From contig NC_052140.2 in NCBI RefSeq assembly GCF_016086655.4, positions 12,834,001 to 12,898,000 of the forward strand: a stretch of DNA of 64,000 nt. Reading direction: 5' to 3'. A program made the position numbers and the translations under genes. This document shows positions 9,331 to 18,959 of the stretch, piece by piece. Each line of letters opens with the position of its first letter. The stretch's first letter is position 1. The notes under the pieces were generated by a model. That model searched no databases. It was not told the DNA's origin and was given only the letters and a program-made list of their open reading frames with translations. Origin of the DNA: Lepeophtheirus salmonis. Its lineage: Eukaryota; Arthropoda; Copepoda; Siphonostomatoida; Caligidae.

Positions 9331-12010
9331 GTAATTGATTAATACAAGGATGTCATAACTAGGGGTTATCTCCTGTTTTCCCGGGATTAATCGGGAATTC
9401 AACCTAAACGGAAAACCCACATTAAATCATTTTATAATATATGCTTCATTTAATTATATATAATTCACTAAAGTGACCGTTAAATCCTACTTATTGAAGG
9501 ATCCCTCCGTTTAAAGTTCTACTACGTTTCTTCTTTTTATACCCAATACCAGTGGCCTTGCTAGCTCCCAAACACTTTATGATATACGAGTATTTGTACA
9601 GGGAGCGGCCACATAACTTCCTTTCCTTCAGAAGGCTTTATAAAAAGTATGATTAATTAGAAAAGTTTGATTTTTGTTTCAAAATATATAGTACATATTA
9701 AATTTTTTTTTTTTTTGGACAGTTTTAAAAGTCAAATTGAATACGGAGTGGTCCATTAAAATCTGAACACTTTGAATATTAAACTTCAACAAGATATAAT
9801 TTATTGATTAATTTCAACAGAAATAGTACTATAAATAGATGTGTGTCTGAGCTCTCTAAATCATTAATGTAGACGTCCTTAGCAACAATGTTGGCTTTCA
9901 GGCGGTGGCGGAAGGCCTGACACCTGCTCCAGATGTATTCATCTGTCATGGCGTCCCGATGCTGGCTGACAGTGGATTTGAGGGTCTCAGTGACGACGGA
10001 CACGGCAGGCCTTCCCCATGACATACATACACCCGAAAGGTGTATTATAAATTGAAGTAATGAACGGATTTTCATACATTGCTAAATTGAATTAAATATT
10101 TCTCGTAAAATATGGAAATAAATACTTAAATTTCACGTCAGTTGTTATTTACTAACGGGATCCGTAAAATGAGAAACCCTAGTGATAACAATAGTAATGA
10201 AACTAATAACAATGTTTGATTTAGATCAGTGCAAAGGCACTACATGATCTGGAGCTTATTCATGAGGACTCTGAGAAATTGGGTATCATATGGTATCGAA
10301 TTCAATTGGAGTCAAATGCTGTTACTGGTATGTTCTAATCTTTAATCTTCCTTTGGACCCATGTTTATTTGTTCTCGTCATTACAATTTACAAGGATTCT
10401 CCACATCGGATATAAACGATTATCCATGTCATGTTGTTCTTTATAGAAAGACTGAGGCCATCATGTTTGGAGGTAAACCAGATCGTCAAACATTAGTGTT
10501 TCAATGGCTCATCACGGAAATGTACTGTCATATGGATCAGCCACTGAGTCTGCAAATGATTCAGTTTGAAGTATTAATTCGTTCATTTAGGTACGTATAT
10601 GTTAAATATTAACTTTATAGGGACTGTAGCCACCAGGGCTCCCTCTATCCCTTCAAAACCTGACAGGATCTCGAATTTAAAAAAATAAGAGGAGTTGAAT
10701 TTCTGTTGAAAAAATCAAATTACTCCGTGGAATCATTTTCTTGTGATATATGAGCTCTGTTTTAAGCTTGGATTTTTCATATTTTTTTCAGTCAGAGTTA
10801 TCGTTTAAAACACTATTGAGTTGTGCTATGATACCAGCACCATACAGCTACATACATGTCTTGTCGAACGTTAAACAGTCACTGTACTCTATAGATGGCT
10901 TCTTTATCCACTCTCAACCTCGACTTCTGAAAAGGAAAGGGAAAATTAAAAAAAAAATGGTAGCCAGCCTTCTGTATTTTTCTTCTGGCCATCTGTAACT
11001 ATTATGTTGTAGTTGGTTTAAGGAATGAGTTTTTTTTGGTGACCAGTAATTTTGCCTTAAACAATTGTTTATTTTTGGTTGAAATTAATGTTCCCCTTGT
11101 TACTCTCGGTCCCAAACATCTCCGAATAAGTCATTTTGTTTCATTTTTTCTGTTTAATAATCCATTGAAGATACAGCTGCAACTAAATCTGTCAAATTGC
11201 TCAACTGAAGGATTCAAAAACTCATGTATCAAATATTCAAATGAAAATCAATTTTAAAAAATCAGTTCATGCTTTTAAAAATTTCAGAAACTTTGTCATG
11301 ATCCTGGAGCCTCATAATTTGGTACAGGAGTTAACCCTCAAAACTGATATATGTAACAACTTAGAAAGTGTTTTAGTCACATCGTCTGCTGATGAGATGA
11401 TTCAACAATACTTGAGTCTGGATTTTAATCCATCAGTCATCAATATGGTTCATGGAATTCCTGTACCCTTTGAAGGAGATTCAACGGATTTGACCTCTGT
11501 GGAGGCATGGGTGCGTGAAACGGCGAAGGATGACATTTTGAGCGTGGGTGAAAGAGAGTTGGATAAAATTCTGAGAAGAGAGAATGAAGTAATGGTTCTC
11601 TTCATGGGTGGCCCTAACGAAGGCAATGATATTCATCCCAAGCTAAACTCAAGGTAACTGAATCTTAGTCTTAATGAACCAGTATAATATACCTGTGTAA
11701 TTTCAGCATTGGTATATTTGAGATGTCTTATGACTTACCTACCATTCGAGTGAAAGATCTCAAAATATCCAAGAGCTATGGCCTTAAAAATCTTCCCCAG
11801 ATTCTCTTGTTTCAAAATGGGAAGCCTCGTCGCTTTGATAAAATTCCACTTAATAGTCCAAATGTAATTAATGTAATTGAGGAATGGATTGTGGAGACGT
11901 TGGACCGAAAAGAAAAGAAAGTCATTAAATCTATTTCCTCTTCAGCATTCAAGAACTCTCCAGACGAATTTCGAAATGTGAGGATGATTTATTATCGAAT
12001 TCCAAATTAA
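9157..12010 (+). CDS. Secreted/ER-lumen protein with thioredoxin-like modules lacking CXXC (5 exons)
   Basis: Five exons join in phase: 9157-9330, 10225-10327, 10395-10590, 11288-11653 and 11707-12010, totalling 1143 bases or 380 residues. Residues 1-22 form a signal peptide (MNKVLLLLCVLILCF...), followed by a basic patch GRKRRRKT. Module 1 (~30-150) has VAVLFHDASR where a redox-active thioredoxin has its CXXC, then ALHDLELIHEDSEKLG and a cis-Pro-like segment NDYPCHVVLYRKTEAIMFGG. Module 2 (~150-270) is weaker (DFNPSVINMVHGIPVPFEGD). Module 3 (~270-370) has NEVMVLFMG and GLKNLPQILLFQNGKPRRFD. This is the architecture of calsequestrin and of arthropod multi-thioredoxin-like proteins. With no CXXC it should be non-catalytic, so a chaperone, scaffold or binding role is inferred. 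There is no acidic calsequestrin tail and no KDEL at the C terminus. Intron 1 holds a mariner relic. Confidence 0.82.
9743..10025 (-). pseudogene. Mariner transposase relic, C-terminal end and terminal repeat
   Basis: On the minus strand the segment DEYIWSRCQAFRHRLKANIV followed by AKDVYIN matches the C terminus of mariner transposases, where the usual pattern is (D/E)YI..C.AFR.RL.A.IAAKGG.I. The outer end GTCCATTAAAATCTGAACAC at 9751-9770 is repeated at 43863-43882 (CCCATTAAAATCCAAACACC), so the two relics belong to one subfamily. The catalytic core and N terminus are absent. It lies in intron 1 of the thioredoxin-like gene, antisense to it. Confidence 0.7.
10225..10327 (+). CDS. Thioredoxin-like gene, exon 2
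   Basis: Acceptor TTGATTTAG ends at 10224 and the donor GTATGTTC begins at 10328. The exon encodes ISAKALHDLELIHEDSEKLG and GIIWYRIQLESNAVT. Phase 0 in, phase 1 out. Confidence 0.75.
10395..10590 (+). CDS. Thioredoxin-like gene, exon 3 (cis-Pro-like segment)
   Basis: Acceptor TTTACAAG ends at 10394 and the donor GTACGTAT begins at 10591. It encodes FSTSDINDYPCHVVLYRKTE and the helical stretch to IRSF. Phase 1 in, phase 2 out. The acceptor lacks a long pyrimidine tract but is the only one that keeps the frame. Confidence 0.75.
11288..11653 (+). CDS. Thioredoxin-like gene, exon 4 (module 2 and start of module 3)
   Basis: Acceptor AAATTTCAG ends at 11287 and the donor GTAACTGA begins at 11654. 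The frame restores Arg (AG|A) at the junction and runs NFVMILEPHNLVQEL to IHPKLNS. Phase 2 in and out. Confidence 0.8.
11707..12010 (+). CDS. Thioredoxin-like gene, last exon
   Basis: Acceptor TAATTTCAG ends at 11706. The codon AG|C gives Ser, then IGIFEMSYDLPTIRVKDLKI. The exon holds the clearest thioredoxin-fold signature, NLPQILLFQNGKP. The stop is TAA 12008-12010. Confidence 0.82.
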
Positions 12011-12394
12011 TAGATGACACAAGTCAATTAAAAAAATTACTTTTAAGTTCCATATTTATTTCTAAGAGTACTTGACTATCTAATTTCCGAACCCAGAATT
12101 TAGTTTGGTCGTAAATTGTTTTCGAGAATTTTTATTTGAATTTTGAATATTTTTACCGTTTTTATGGGCTTGAAACATCTTTTTTAAAACGAAAAAAGAT
12201 CAATAACCCACATAAAAGTTAATTTATTCTTTAGAAAATTCTTTGCAAGTTTCAAATATGTCCTTATATTTTATATACGAACATCCAATCTTAGAAAATG
12301 GAATTAAATGGTCTAAAAACTACTATATTTTAAGGCTTTTCTTGGGAAAGGAATTAAACTTTATTTTTGTATTCGTTTTTAAGCAAAGGAGCGC

Positions 12395-12472
12395 TGTTTA
12401 CTTATATTAGTTTGTAAACAAAGCGAGAGAGAGTGGCGCCGTCTTGCGGCAAAATAATACAATTCCCTGAAT
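12395..12472 (+). repeat. Dispersed repeat family I
   Basis: TTATATTAGTTTGTAAACAA followed by AGCGAGAGAGAGTGGCGCC and CTTGCGGCAAAATAATAC. The same ~75 bases occur at 21111-21181 and inverted at 36021-36092. Its full extent and class are unknown. Confidence 0.55.
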
Positions 12473-12493
12473 GCTAATATTATTTAATATAGA

Positions 12494-12670
12494 ATGAATG
12501 TGCATGTAGTGCATGTTCTTGGGGTCTTACTCCTTCTCTTTACCCCTGAGCGAGTACCCTCAGTCCTTTTACCCTTAGGATTTCCCTCCCAGAGCCTTAT
12601 ACCACCTGAATTATCTACTCCAGTACCCCTATTAAATAGTAACCATACAATCAAACATTCAATCTTTTGA
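12494..12670 (+). CDS. Short ORF with signal-peptide-like start (58 codons), unrecognised
   Basis: ATG 12494 to TGA 12668-12670. The first ~16 residues, MNVHVVHVLGVLLLLF, look like a signal peptide, and the rest is rich in Pro, Leu and Ser (PSVLLPLGFPSQSLIPPEL). It may be a small secreted peptide, or a first exon spliced to the cysteine-rich gene downstream: a weak donor CCA|GTACCC near 12622 would be phase 0, matching the exon at 13219. Neither idea is proven, and a chance ORF remains possible. Confidence 0.35.
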   Translation: MNVHVVHVLGVLLLLFTPERVPSVLLPLGFPSQSLIPPELSTPVPLLNSNHTIKHSIF

Positions 12671-13212
12671 CAACCATACAAACGTAATTATTAGTTTAGC
12701 TTAATGACGTAAGCATTAGTGATATATCAAACTTATCTTGTCATTGCAATTTAGTTAAACTTTGTTATTGATTCATCTGGGATCTGAAAAGCCACTATTC
12801 CGATTTATGCTACTCGCAATGTATATATTTTTTTCCAAAAATACTTTTTTCTTCCGGCTTTAATCTATTTGAGCATGGAAAAGCTCGCCTCTGTAGAGGC
12901 AATTGTAACAGGCAGAGGATAGGCTATTCTGAGAACAACCCAAAGATATAGGTATAGTTAACATATTATCTCATTTTTTATAAATAAGTTATAATGAGTT
13001 TTAATATTTTGCTTCAGTCTTTCTAAAAAAAGCAGTCTCTCAGACGTGGAGGCGAATTATTTTGCCTTTACATGAAAATATTTATCAATCATTTTTGCGT
13101 CTCATAATTACTTTCTAATTCGAACTCAAAAGTAAGATTGTTCAACTAATGGTACTTATAGTTTTTGTTGCCTTGTATAATTAATCATTATCTGCTTATT
13201 CATTCAATTATA

Positions 13213-13749
13213 ATGCAGATTCTCCTCAAAGAACACAAAGATTCAATTCGTATACTCTCAAAAGAATATGCAAGACTTCAAAAGGAAAACAAGGCGCTTA
13301 GATCAATCATTAAAGGTACGTTAATGGTGTAAAGATCTTTGCATTTTCTATTTTGCACTCACGGCTTAGCTGGACAAAAGGCTCTGAGCTCGGATATTGT
13401 AGATCCACCTTCAACAGTCAGTCAAACAAGTGGTAAAGCTCTTACAGCGGAATGCGGGGACTGTCTTTCAAGTGTTGGACAAGCTGTTTGGACATGTGGA
13501 ACACTGGATGTTGAATGTATCAAAACATTTGTGGATGTGGGTTCTGAATGTTATGGATGTCTTTGTGAGATCCTGGACTCTTGGTGGCCAAATGATGCCC
13601 CTAATTGTTTCAAAAAGGAGATTCAAGCAATTACTAATGCTTCTAATGACGTATTGGGAGGGGAAAGTTTAAAGAATGACGACACTGGCTCCACAGTCAA
13701 ATTATCAACTCCAGGGAGCAAAAGATCTACAAGGCACATTGAGTTATAG
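13213..13749 (+). CDS. Small cysteine-rich protein, two exons, family not recognised
   Basis: Exon 1 is 13213-13315 if ATG 13213 is used; exon 2 is 13370-13749, stop TAG. The donor AAAG|GTACGT and acceptor GGCTTAG|CT join in phase 1, giving 160 residues. The N-terminal ~34 residues are charged and helical with spaced Leu/Ile (ILSKEYARLQKENKALRSII), as in a coiled coil. Exon 2 has eight cysteines within ~60 residues: ECGDCL, WTCG, VECI, ECYGCLCEI and NCF. The compact C-x2-C ... C-x2-C-x-C pattern suggests a disulfide-bonded extracellular domain, yet ATG 13213 gives no signal peptide. The acceptor-like CAG at 13216-13218 would allow a different first exon, perhaps 12494-12670. The tail is Ser/Thr/Asn-rich and basic. 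Function unknown. Confidence 0.6.
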
Positions 13750-13849
13750 TACAATTCTAGTTTCTTTAATACATAATTATCAATAGAAGGATATCCTAAA
13801 TATATTTTTAAAGAAGAGAACAAGTTATTCATTTAAGTATGCTAATGAC

Positions 13850-14280
13850 CTAGAGGTCGCCCCAAAAATATTCTTCAAGAAGGAGGAAGGCCGGAGGGGG
13901 GTAGAAATTTGATGATTGAAATATTGTTAATCATATATTTCAGTCACATTTTGAGATGTTTTAATTTGGAAAATGCACCATAAATTCAGAATGTATCAAC
14001 TAACATCTAATAAAAATCATATGCTTGAGATCAACTATCTCTGCAGTTTTTCAAAAGATCGAGTCATGATCTAATCAAATTTTTTATTTTAATCAAATTA
14101 AATTTATATATTTTTCTCAATAAATGTATAAAATATAATAAATTTAGTTTATTATTGTTTGAATTAATAGTCGCACTAAATTTAGGATTATTTTAATAGA
14201 TTTCCTTCAACTATATATTTTTTCGTCATGCTGTAATTTAAGTCATTGCAAGCGGATTGAAGACACAAATGTAACTAGGA
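13850..14280. other. AT-rich intergenic sequence, nothing recognised
   Basis: No protein-like ORF. A short purine-rich patch near 13875-13905 is followed by A/T-rich sequence with no repeat seen elsewhere in the window. Confidence 0.4.
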
Positions 14281-14301
14281 GAATCAACATGAAAATGATT
14301 T

Positions 14302-14765
14302 ATGATGTAAATCCGGTGTATTTTTTAGCTGGCCCGTTTTTTTTTAAATTGGTAATATGAAGAAGGAATTTTCTTTTCTTTACAGTTGTCATTATTATTT
14401 CATTCCTGTGTAGTAAACATCCTTTTCCTGATAGATTCAATTATATTCAAAACCTGATTCAATATTGGTGTGTGCTTTTTAAAGACAGAGCGTAACCCTG
14501 AGGATTTGTTGTGGAGTTATTATTGTAAGTCCTTGTTGGACTCTGAGTATAATTGGGATTTGACATTGGAGTAATTCTAGGAAATGCCCTTGTTTATATC
14601 CTTTTCTCCTTCCTCTCTTATCGTCACAGCTGATTGTAGCTTATCTAATGAAACGCCATGAGCATTATTCTCCTCCAAAACATTCCTCAAATTGTTAGGG
14701 TTACACTGTTGATTTTTTATTTTTTTATTAACATACCCATTGTCCATTCCACACTAGATTTTCAT
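14302..14765 (+). repeat. Repeat family B, near-complete copy
   Basis: Aligns over about 440 bases with 6328-6770, sharing GTAAATCCGGTGT, GGTAATATGAAGAAGGAATT, GATTCAATTATATTCAAAAC, TAAGTCCTTGTTGGACTC and CAAAACATTC. A third, more diverged direct copy follows at 14816-15180, so two copies lie nearly in tandem. No ORF persists across copies. Confidence 0.65.
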
Positions 14766-14815
14766 CAATGAAGATGATTATTACGAGAAGGATACACAAA
14801 GCGGGAGCGGCTTTT

Positions 14816-15180
14816 AGTAGTTGGCAATCTGAACAGGTTTTTTCAATTTCCAAAGCTGTTGCCATTATTATTTAATTCTAGAAGACAGAACATCTAATTA
14901 TAGAGTAATAACTACTGTGTGTCCTAATGAAAGACGGAGAGACACAATAAGGGTTTGCTCCGGAGTTCTTATTGGACTCGGAGTGAAATTGAGGATCGAG
15001 ATCGAAGTAATTCCAGCCTGTATATGGAGTGGGCTTTCCGTTTATTTCCCTAATCTCACAGCTGCTTGTAGCTAATCTAATAAAACCTCATGACAGCTAA
15101 GCTGCTCTCCTTCTAAACATTCTTCAAATTGTCAGAATTACCACGTTGATTTTCAGTTTATTTTATTTTCACATACTGCC
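14816..15180 (+). repeat. Repeat family B, diverged adjacent copy
   Basis: Starts at GTTGGCAATCTGAACAGG (compare GTTGGCAACCTGAACAAT at 5987) and ends at the shared CAAATTGTCAGAATTACCAC. It gives the family's left part, which the copy at 14302 lacks. Confidence 0.6.
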
Positions 15181-15559
15181 AGGACATATATTTTATACAG
15201 AACTGATTATTACTCTCAAGTAAATTATTGGTGTGGCTATTTGATCAAAAGTTCACCTCAGATCTTTAATGAAGATCATGTCTAAAGATAGTTTTTTTGA
15301 AATACTTTATTAACAATAGGATTTGTTTTAGGTTTCCCTAGAGAAGAAATCCAGAGCCTCCCGTCAACTTTATGACACTTTTTGAAGGCTTTGAAAAGGA
15401 TTTTAAGGCAATCTAAAATTCAAATTTGTGGCTTGCTTTTAATGTTTTCATCAAAATTATCATAGTTTTACGGTAAATGTGTTATTTATTTTAATTCCGA
15501 TAGTATTGATTTTATCTTTTTTAGATACGTATTTTTTTTGTGAATTGTACACGTCTTTA

Positions 15560-15710
15560 CCTTTATTGTATCACACAACCTTTTCTCCAAAAAGAAATAG
15601 AAACATGGGCCGAATATATCTGGTAGTTAAACCAGTAAGTCAATCATACCAACTCCCTCATGTACTCCCAGACTATCATTGTCATATAATGTATCCACAG
15701 TTTTTAAAAT
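15560..15710 (-). repeat. Repeat family E
   Basis: Block with a shared core of the type AACCTTTTCTCC.AAAAGAAATAGAAA...GGCC..AAT..TTTGGTAGTTA. Other copies lie at 27330-27560, 31560-31660, 41540-41715, 54890-55060, 55700-55870 and 61125-61235, in both orientations. Class unknown, no ORF. Confidence 0.55.
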
Positions 15711-15804
15711 GAAAAACATACCTATATATATATATATATAATATGAAGATCTTTCATTTGATTTGATACTACATATATTATAATATGGCTTAGTTATATT
15801 TGAT

Positions 15805-15890
15805 TAAAATTATATTACTTTGTTTATTTATCAAGAAGAACAAGTTATGAAATAGCCATGACATATCAAGTGAGACAAGAAGATCAACAG
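15805..15890. repeat. Repeat family F block
   Basis: TTACTTTGTTTATTTATCAA...TTATGAAATAGCC...ATCAAG...GAAGATCAACAG. Same block at 55145-55235 and, inverted, at 30866-30950; a fragment of its end lies at 61440-61500. At 15891 it joins mariner sequence directly, so one element interrupted or replaced the other. Confidence 0.5.
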
Positions 15891-15891
15891 T

Positions 15892-16375
15892 GCAATGCCA
15901 CGGAGCTCCGTCCTGAGTGAAAACAAGGTTGTCCCCGAAATTTTCTCTTGCCCAAGGTAGAACTTTTTTATCCAGAAGTTTGATGTAAGCATCTGCATTG
16001 AGCCGTTCCTTCCTCTCCACAAAAATTGGGAGGGTAGACTCTAACAACTCCCAAAACCATGGTTCAAGCTGTTTTTTTTGTTTTGTTCTGAAGACATGTA
16101 TCACGCAAGCTGAGATATTGTCTGGATGTTCGGTTATGATGTAGCGGCTGTTCTGCTATTTCACAGTGGAATCAAGGGTGAAAATTTTTTCAACAGAAAA
16201 GAGCAAAACTTTGCCCGAATTTTTGTTGGGCTTGAGAAAATTTAGAATCTTCTTTGGTCTTTTCAACGGTCTCAACTTTCTCCGATCAGAGACAACATGT
16301 CTTGCTGTCCTCCTCCATGATTTTGACGCAATGACATTCTGTATTGAAAATAATAGAATGTGTACATTGTACAGT
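15892..16375 (-). pseudogene. Mariner transposase relic, catalytic core
   Basis: Minus-strand fragments in order: VVSDRRKLR, ILNFLKPN, GKVLLFSVEKIFTLDST (first catalytic region; the usual FSDEK.FTVD has lost its first Asp), a stop, SRYIITEHPDN, then RLNADAYIKLLDKKVLPW and NLVFTQDGAPWH (second catalytic Asp). The frame is broken by a stop near 16157 and the C-terminal DLNP region is missing. At about 15891 the relic abuts repeat family F (15805-15890), marking a later junction. Same subfamily as the relic at 48458, judging by SRYITTKHPEN there. Confidence 0.8.
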
Positions 16376-16399
16376 CTTATTTCCTTGTTGTAGATTCAA

Positions 16400-17270
16400 A
16401 TTAACTATTACATTGAAAAGAATAAGATATTTATGTCTAATTACCCTAATTTTCCCCTCTCTTATCGATTAACAAAACAAAACATGGTACAAATCTTGCC
16501 ATTTTTAGGGATTTTTAGTATATATCACTTTGATTTATTTCAAATATCAGTCTTTATCTTTGACAACAAGTAGTATTCAATGTAAATGTGAAATCATTTT
16601 TTATTCTCAAAGTCATTTGATGAATTTTCATGAAGATTTATTAGAAATTTGTTCATTTTACCTATTTGTAAATAAAATGACAACTTTGATCCTTTAAAAT
16701 GGCGTCGCCTTCATTTTTAATACAATTTATGACGTCAGTGAAAACGTTTCATCCATAATCAGAGCAACTCCATTTGACCAATAAGGTGAGGTGTGGGATA
16801 ATCGATTCAAGTTAAAATGGAACAGAATCGATAATTAAAGGAAATGCACAAATTTCCTGAATATCTTGACTAACAACGGACATTGGAATGAATATTTTCA
16901 TCGTTCAGATTTATTTCCAAATTAAAATATATATCATTATTATAATTATAGTTTCAGTAATTAAATATATGTACATAAATAGTAGTATAATTACCAGCCT
17001 ACTGCATTTTTTTTTGGTCTTTATTTGGCTATGGAATGTAACCTTGGTTTGTTTGATTAAAAAATGTGGTATAGAAATAAACATCTATATTTACGTATAA
17101 TAAAACATATTTTCAGAATATTACATTAGGGAAACTTGTAAGGGTGTTTCATGGCCAGATAATGGGCGTCGTTTTTAATTTTTCAACACTGAATATATGG
17201 TTTTTTAACAGTTATAAATGAACATTTCGTAGAGAAAAAGGAATAGGTGGAGTGAGACTTATACTTAGTG
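16400..17270. other. Intergenic sequence with a repeated GGCGTC...TGACGTCA patch
   Basis: The stretch 16690-16745 (AAAATGGCGTCGCCTTCATT ... TTTATGACGTCA) recurs at 36930-36975 and inverted near 52600-52665. The rest is A/T-rich with no recognised ORF. Confidence 0.4.
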
Positions 17271-17292
17271 ATGGAAATTGTTTGTATAGAAG

Positions 17293-17480
17293 ACATGTTA
17301 AAAATAAAGAAAATGAAAATCAACATGGTAACCATGGAAATTTGAAGAATGTTTTGGAGAGATCTGCTAGAAACAGCTGTTACAAGGGAGGAGGTGGAAA
17401 AGGAAATAAACAAGAAAATTGGGAAGAATTACTCAAATATAGATCAACAATTCTAGAAAGACTTAAAATTATAACTCTGC
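17293..17480 (-). repeat. Repeat family B, reverse-oriented partial copy
   Basis: Reverse complement of the family B right half: AATCAACATGGTAACCATGG, TTTGAAGAATGTTTTGGAGA and AAATAGATCAACAATTCTAG. Truncated by the family A element that begins at 17505. Confidence 0.5.
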
Positions 17481-17504
17481 ATCAAATCCACAGGGTTAAA
17501 TATG

Positions 17505-18131
17505 AGTGTTGGGTTTCGGTCTGGAAATCCTAGAATGTTCTGAGACAATTATATTTTTGTTGGAGCGAATCAGTTCGGTCCAACAAAAAGCTCGGTCTGG
17601 ACCGGTCTCTTTGTAAAAATTTGATCTATATCGGGCTTTAGGAAAAGTTCGTTAAAAATCGGGCCAAAGGAAAAATTCGGTCTAGTTTGGTCCCAAAAAA
17701 AATCGGTCTAGAATGATTTTACAGATAAATTGTTTATAACATGGCATCATTTGTTTTTTCAAGTACAATGAAGTTATTGTAAGTTTAAACAGAGATAGCT
17801 CTGATTAATTTGGATCCTGCCGTCTCTTATATATGTACAGTATTTGTTCTAAAACTTATTGTGTACTTTTGAGATTTTTTTGGGAAAAATGAATGACAGT
17901 TAATCAAGAAAAAAAAAATTGTCTCTCATACTATATGAGACCGAAAAAAATCGGTCCATTAGTTGAGACAAAAAAAAAAAAATCAGTCTACTAAGTGAAA
18001 CCGAAATAATCGATCGACGGTCTGAGACCGTGGTCTGGACTGAAATATCGGTCCAAATTGGTCTAAAAAAATCACTTAAGACTGAACCAAAAAAAAAAAA
18101 AAAAATTGGTACTGGACCGAGTCACAACACT
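17505..18131. mobile_element. Family A inverted-repeat element, copy 1 (627 bases)
   Basis: Begins AGTGTTGGGTTTCGGTCTGG and ends GGACCGAGTCACAACACT, which are imperfect inverted ends. The interior is packed with GGTCT/AGACC and GGTCC/GGACC motifs. Copy 2 at 26415-26939 aligns along its length, with the shared middle GAAGTTTAAACAGAGATAGC-like and GATCC(T/C)GCCGTCTCTTATAT. No transposase is encoded, so it is non-autonomous. Solo left and right ends lie at 24923 and 54241. Confidence 0.7.
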
Positions 18132-18554
18132 ATTAAATATATATTTATTTATTATTTTTGGGAGAAATTCTGAATGGTTTTTTGTTTTCCTGTAATAGAC
18201 AAATTTTGCTAAAACATTATAAAAGATAAATCCCCAAGAAATCCCCTGTGTTACTCTTAAATTTTCATGAGCACACTCACACGTAACTACTCAATACTTA
18301 TATCTATTCATATATGTTTTCTCCTAAAGAATGAAATAATTTTTTCCTTTTTTTTTTTAATATGATGGGATGGATGGCCATTGAGTCATTTAGTATTTAG
18401 AGCATTTACTAACAAAATCACGATCCTGCATACAAAACACCTGCGAGAGTTAATTAATTATTGCATACAAGCGTTTATATTTTATTTGAGTCTTAACATA
18501 CTGAAAATCCATATTAATATGATATACATACTAGAGTAATAACAAAAAGAAACA

Positions 18555-18905
18555 GTGTTGCATGTTCGATGCTACACGCCCATTGCACAACCCTGCAATA
18601 TTTCATTAATACGCTACATTATTATTTCTTATATCAAAAATATCTACATATATGATATACATCAACATGAGGGATTACTATACACAGTACACCCTCTATA
18701 CACGCTCGATGCTACATACACACGCCTGCAATATTTCATTAGTACGACTGTATTATCATTTCTTATATAAAATTTTTTATATGATTTACATAAGGGATAC
18801 ATATGTAGTGCTCCCTGATGTATGTTCAATACTATATGCACACACCTGCAATAGTTCATAAATACGGCTATATTGTTATTTTTTAGATCAAAATATGTTA
18901 ATGAT
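18555..18905. repeat. Diverged tandem repeat, three units of about 120-145 bases
   Basis: Units share TTCGATGCTACACGCCC / CTCGATGCTACATACACACG / TTCAATACTATATGCACACA, then CCTGCAATATTTCATTA.TACG and TTATCATTTCTTATAT. An inverted relative is at 34265-34440 (GTGCTCCCTGATGTACAT..., AACATATAGCATCGAACGTG). The short open frames here are by-products of the repeat. Confidence 0.6.
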
Positions 18906-18959
18906 TATGAGCACTCTATACAATGCACCCGCGGACTCTTTTTTAGAAGTACAGATAAA

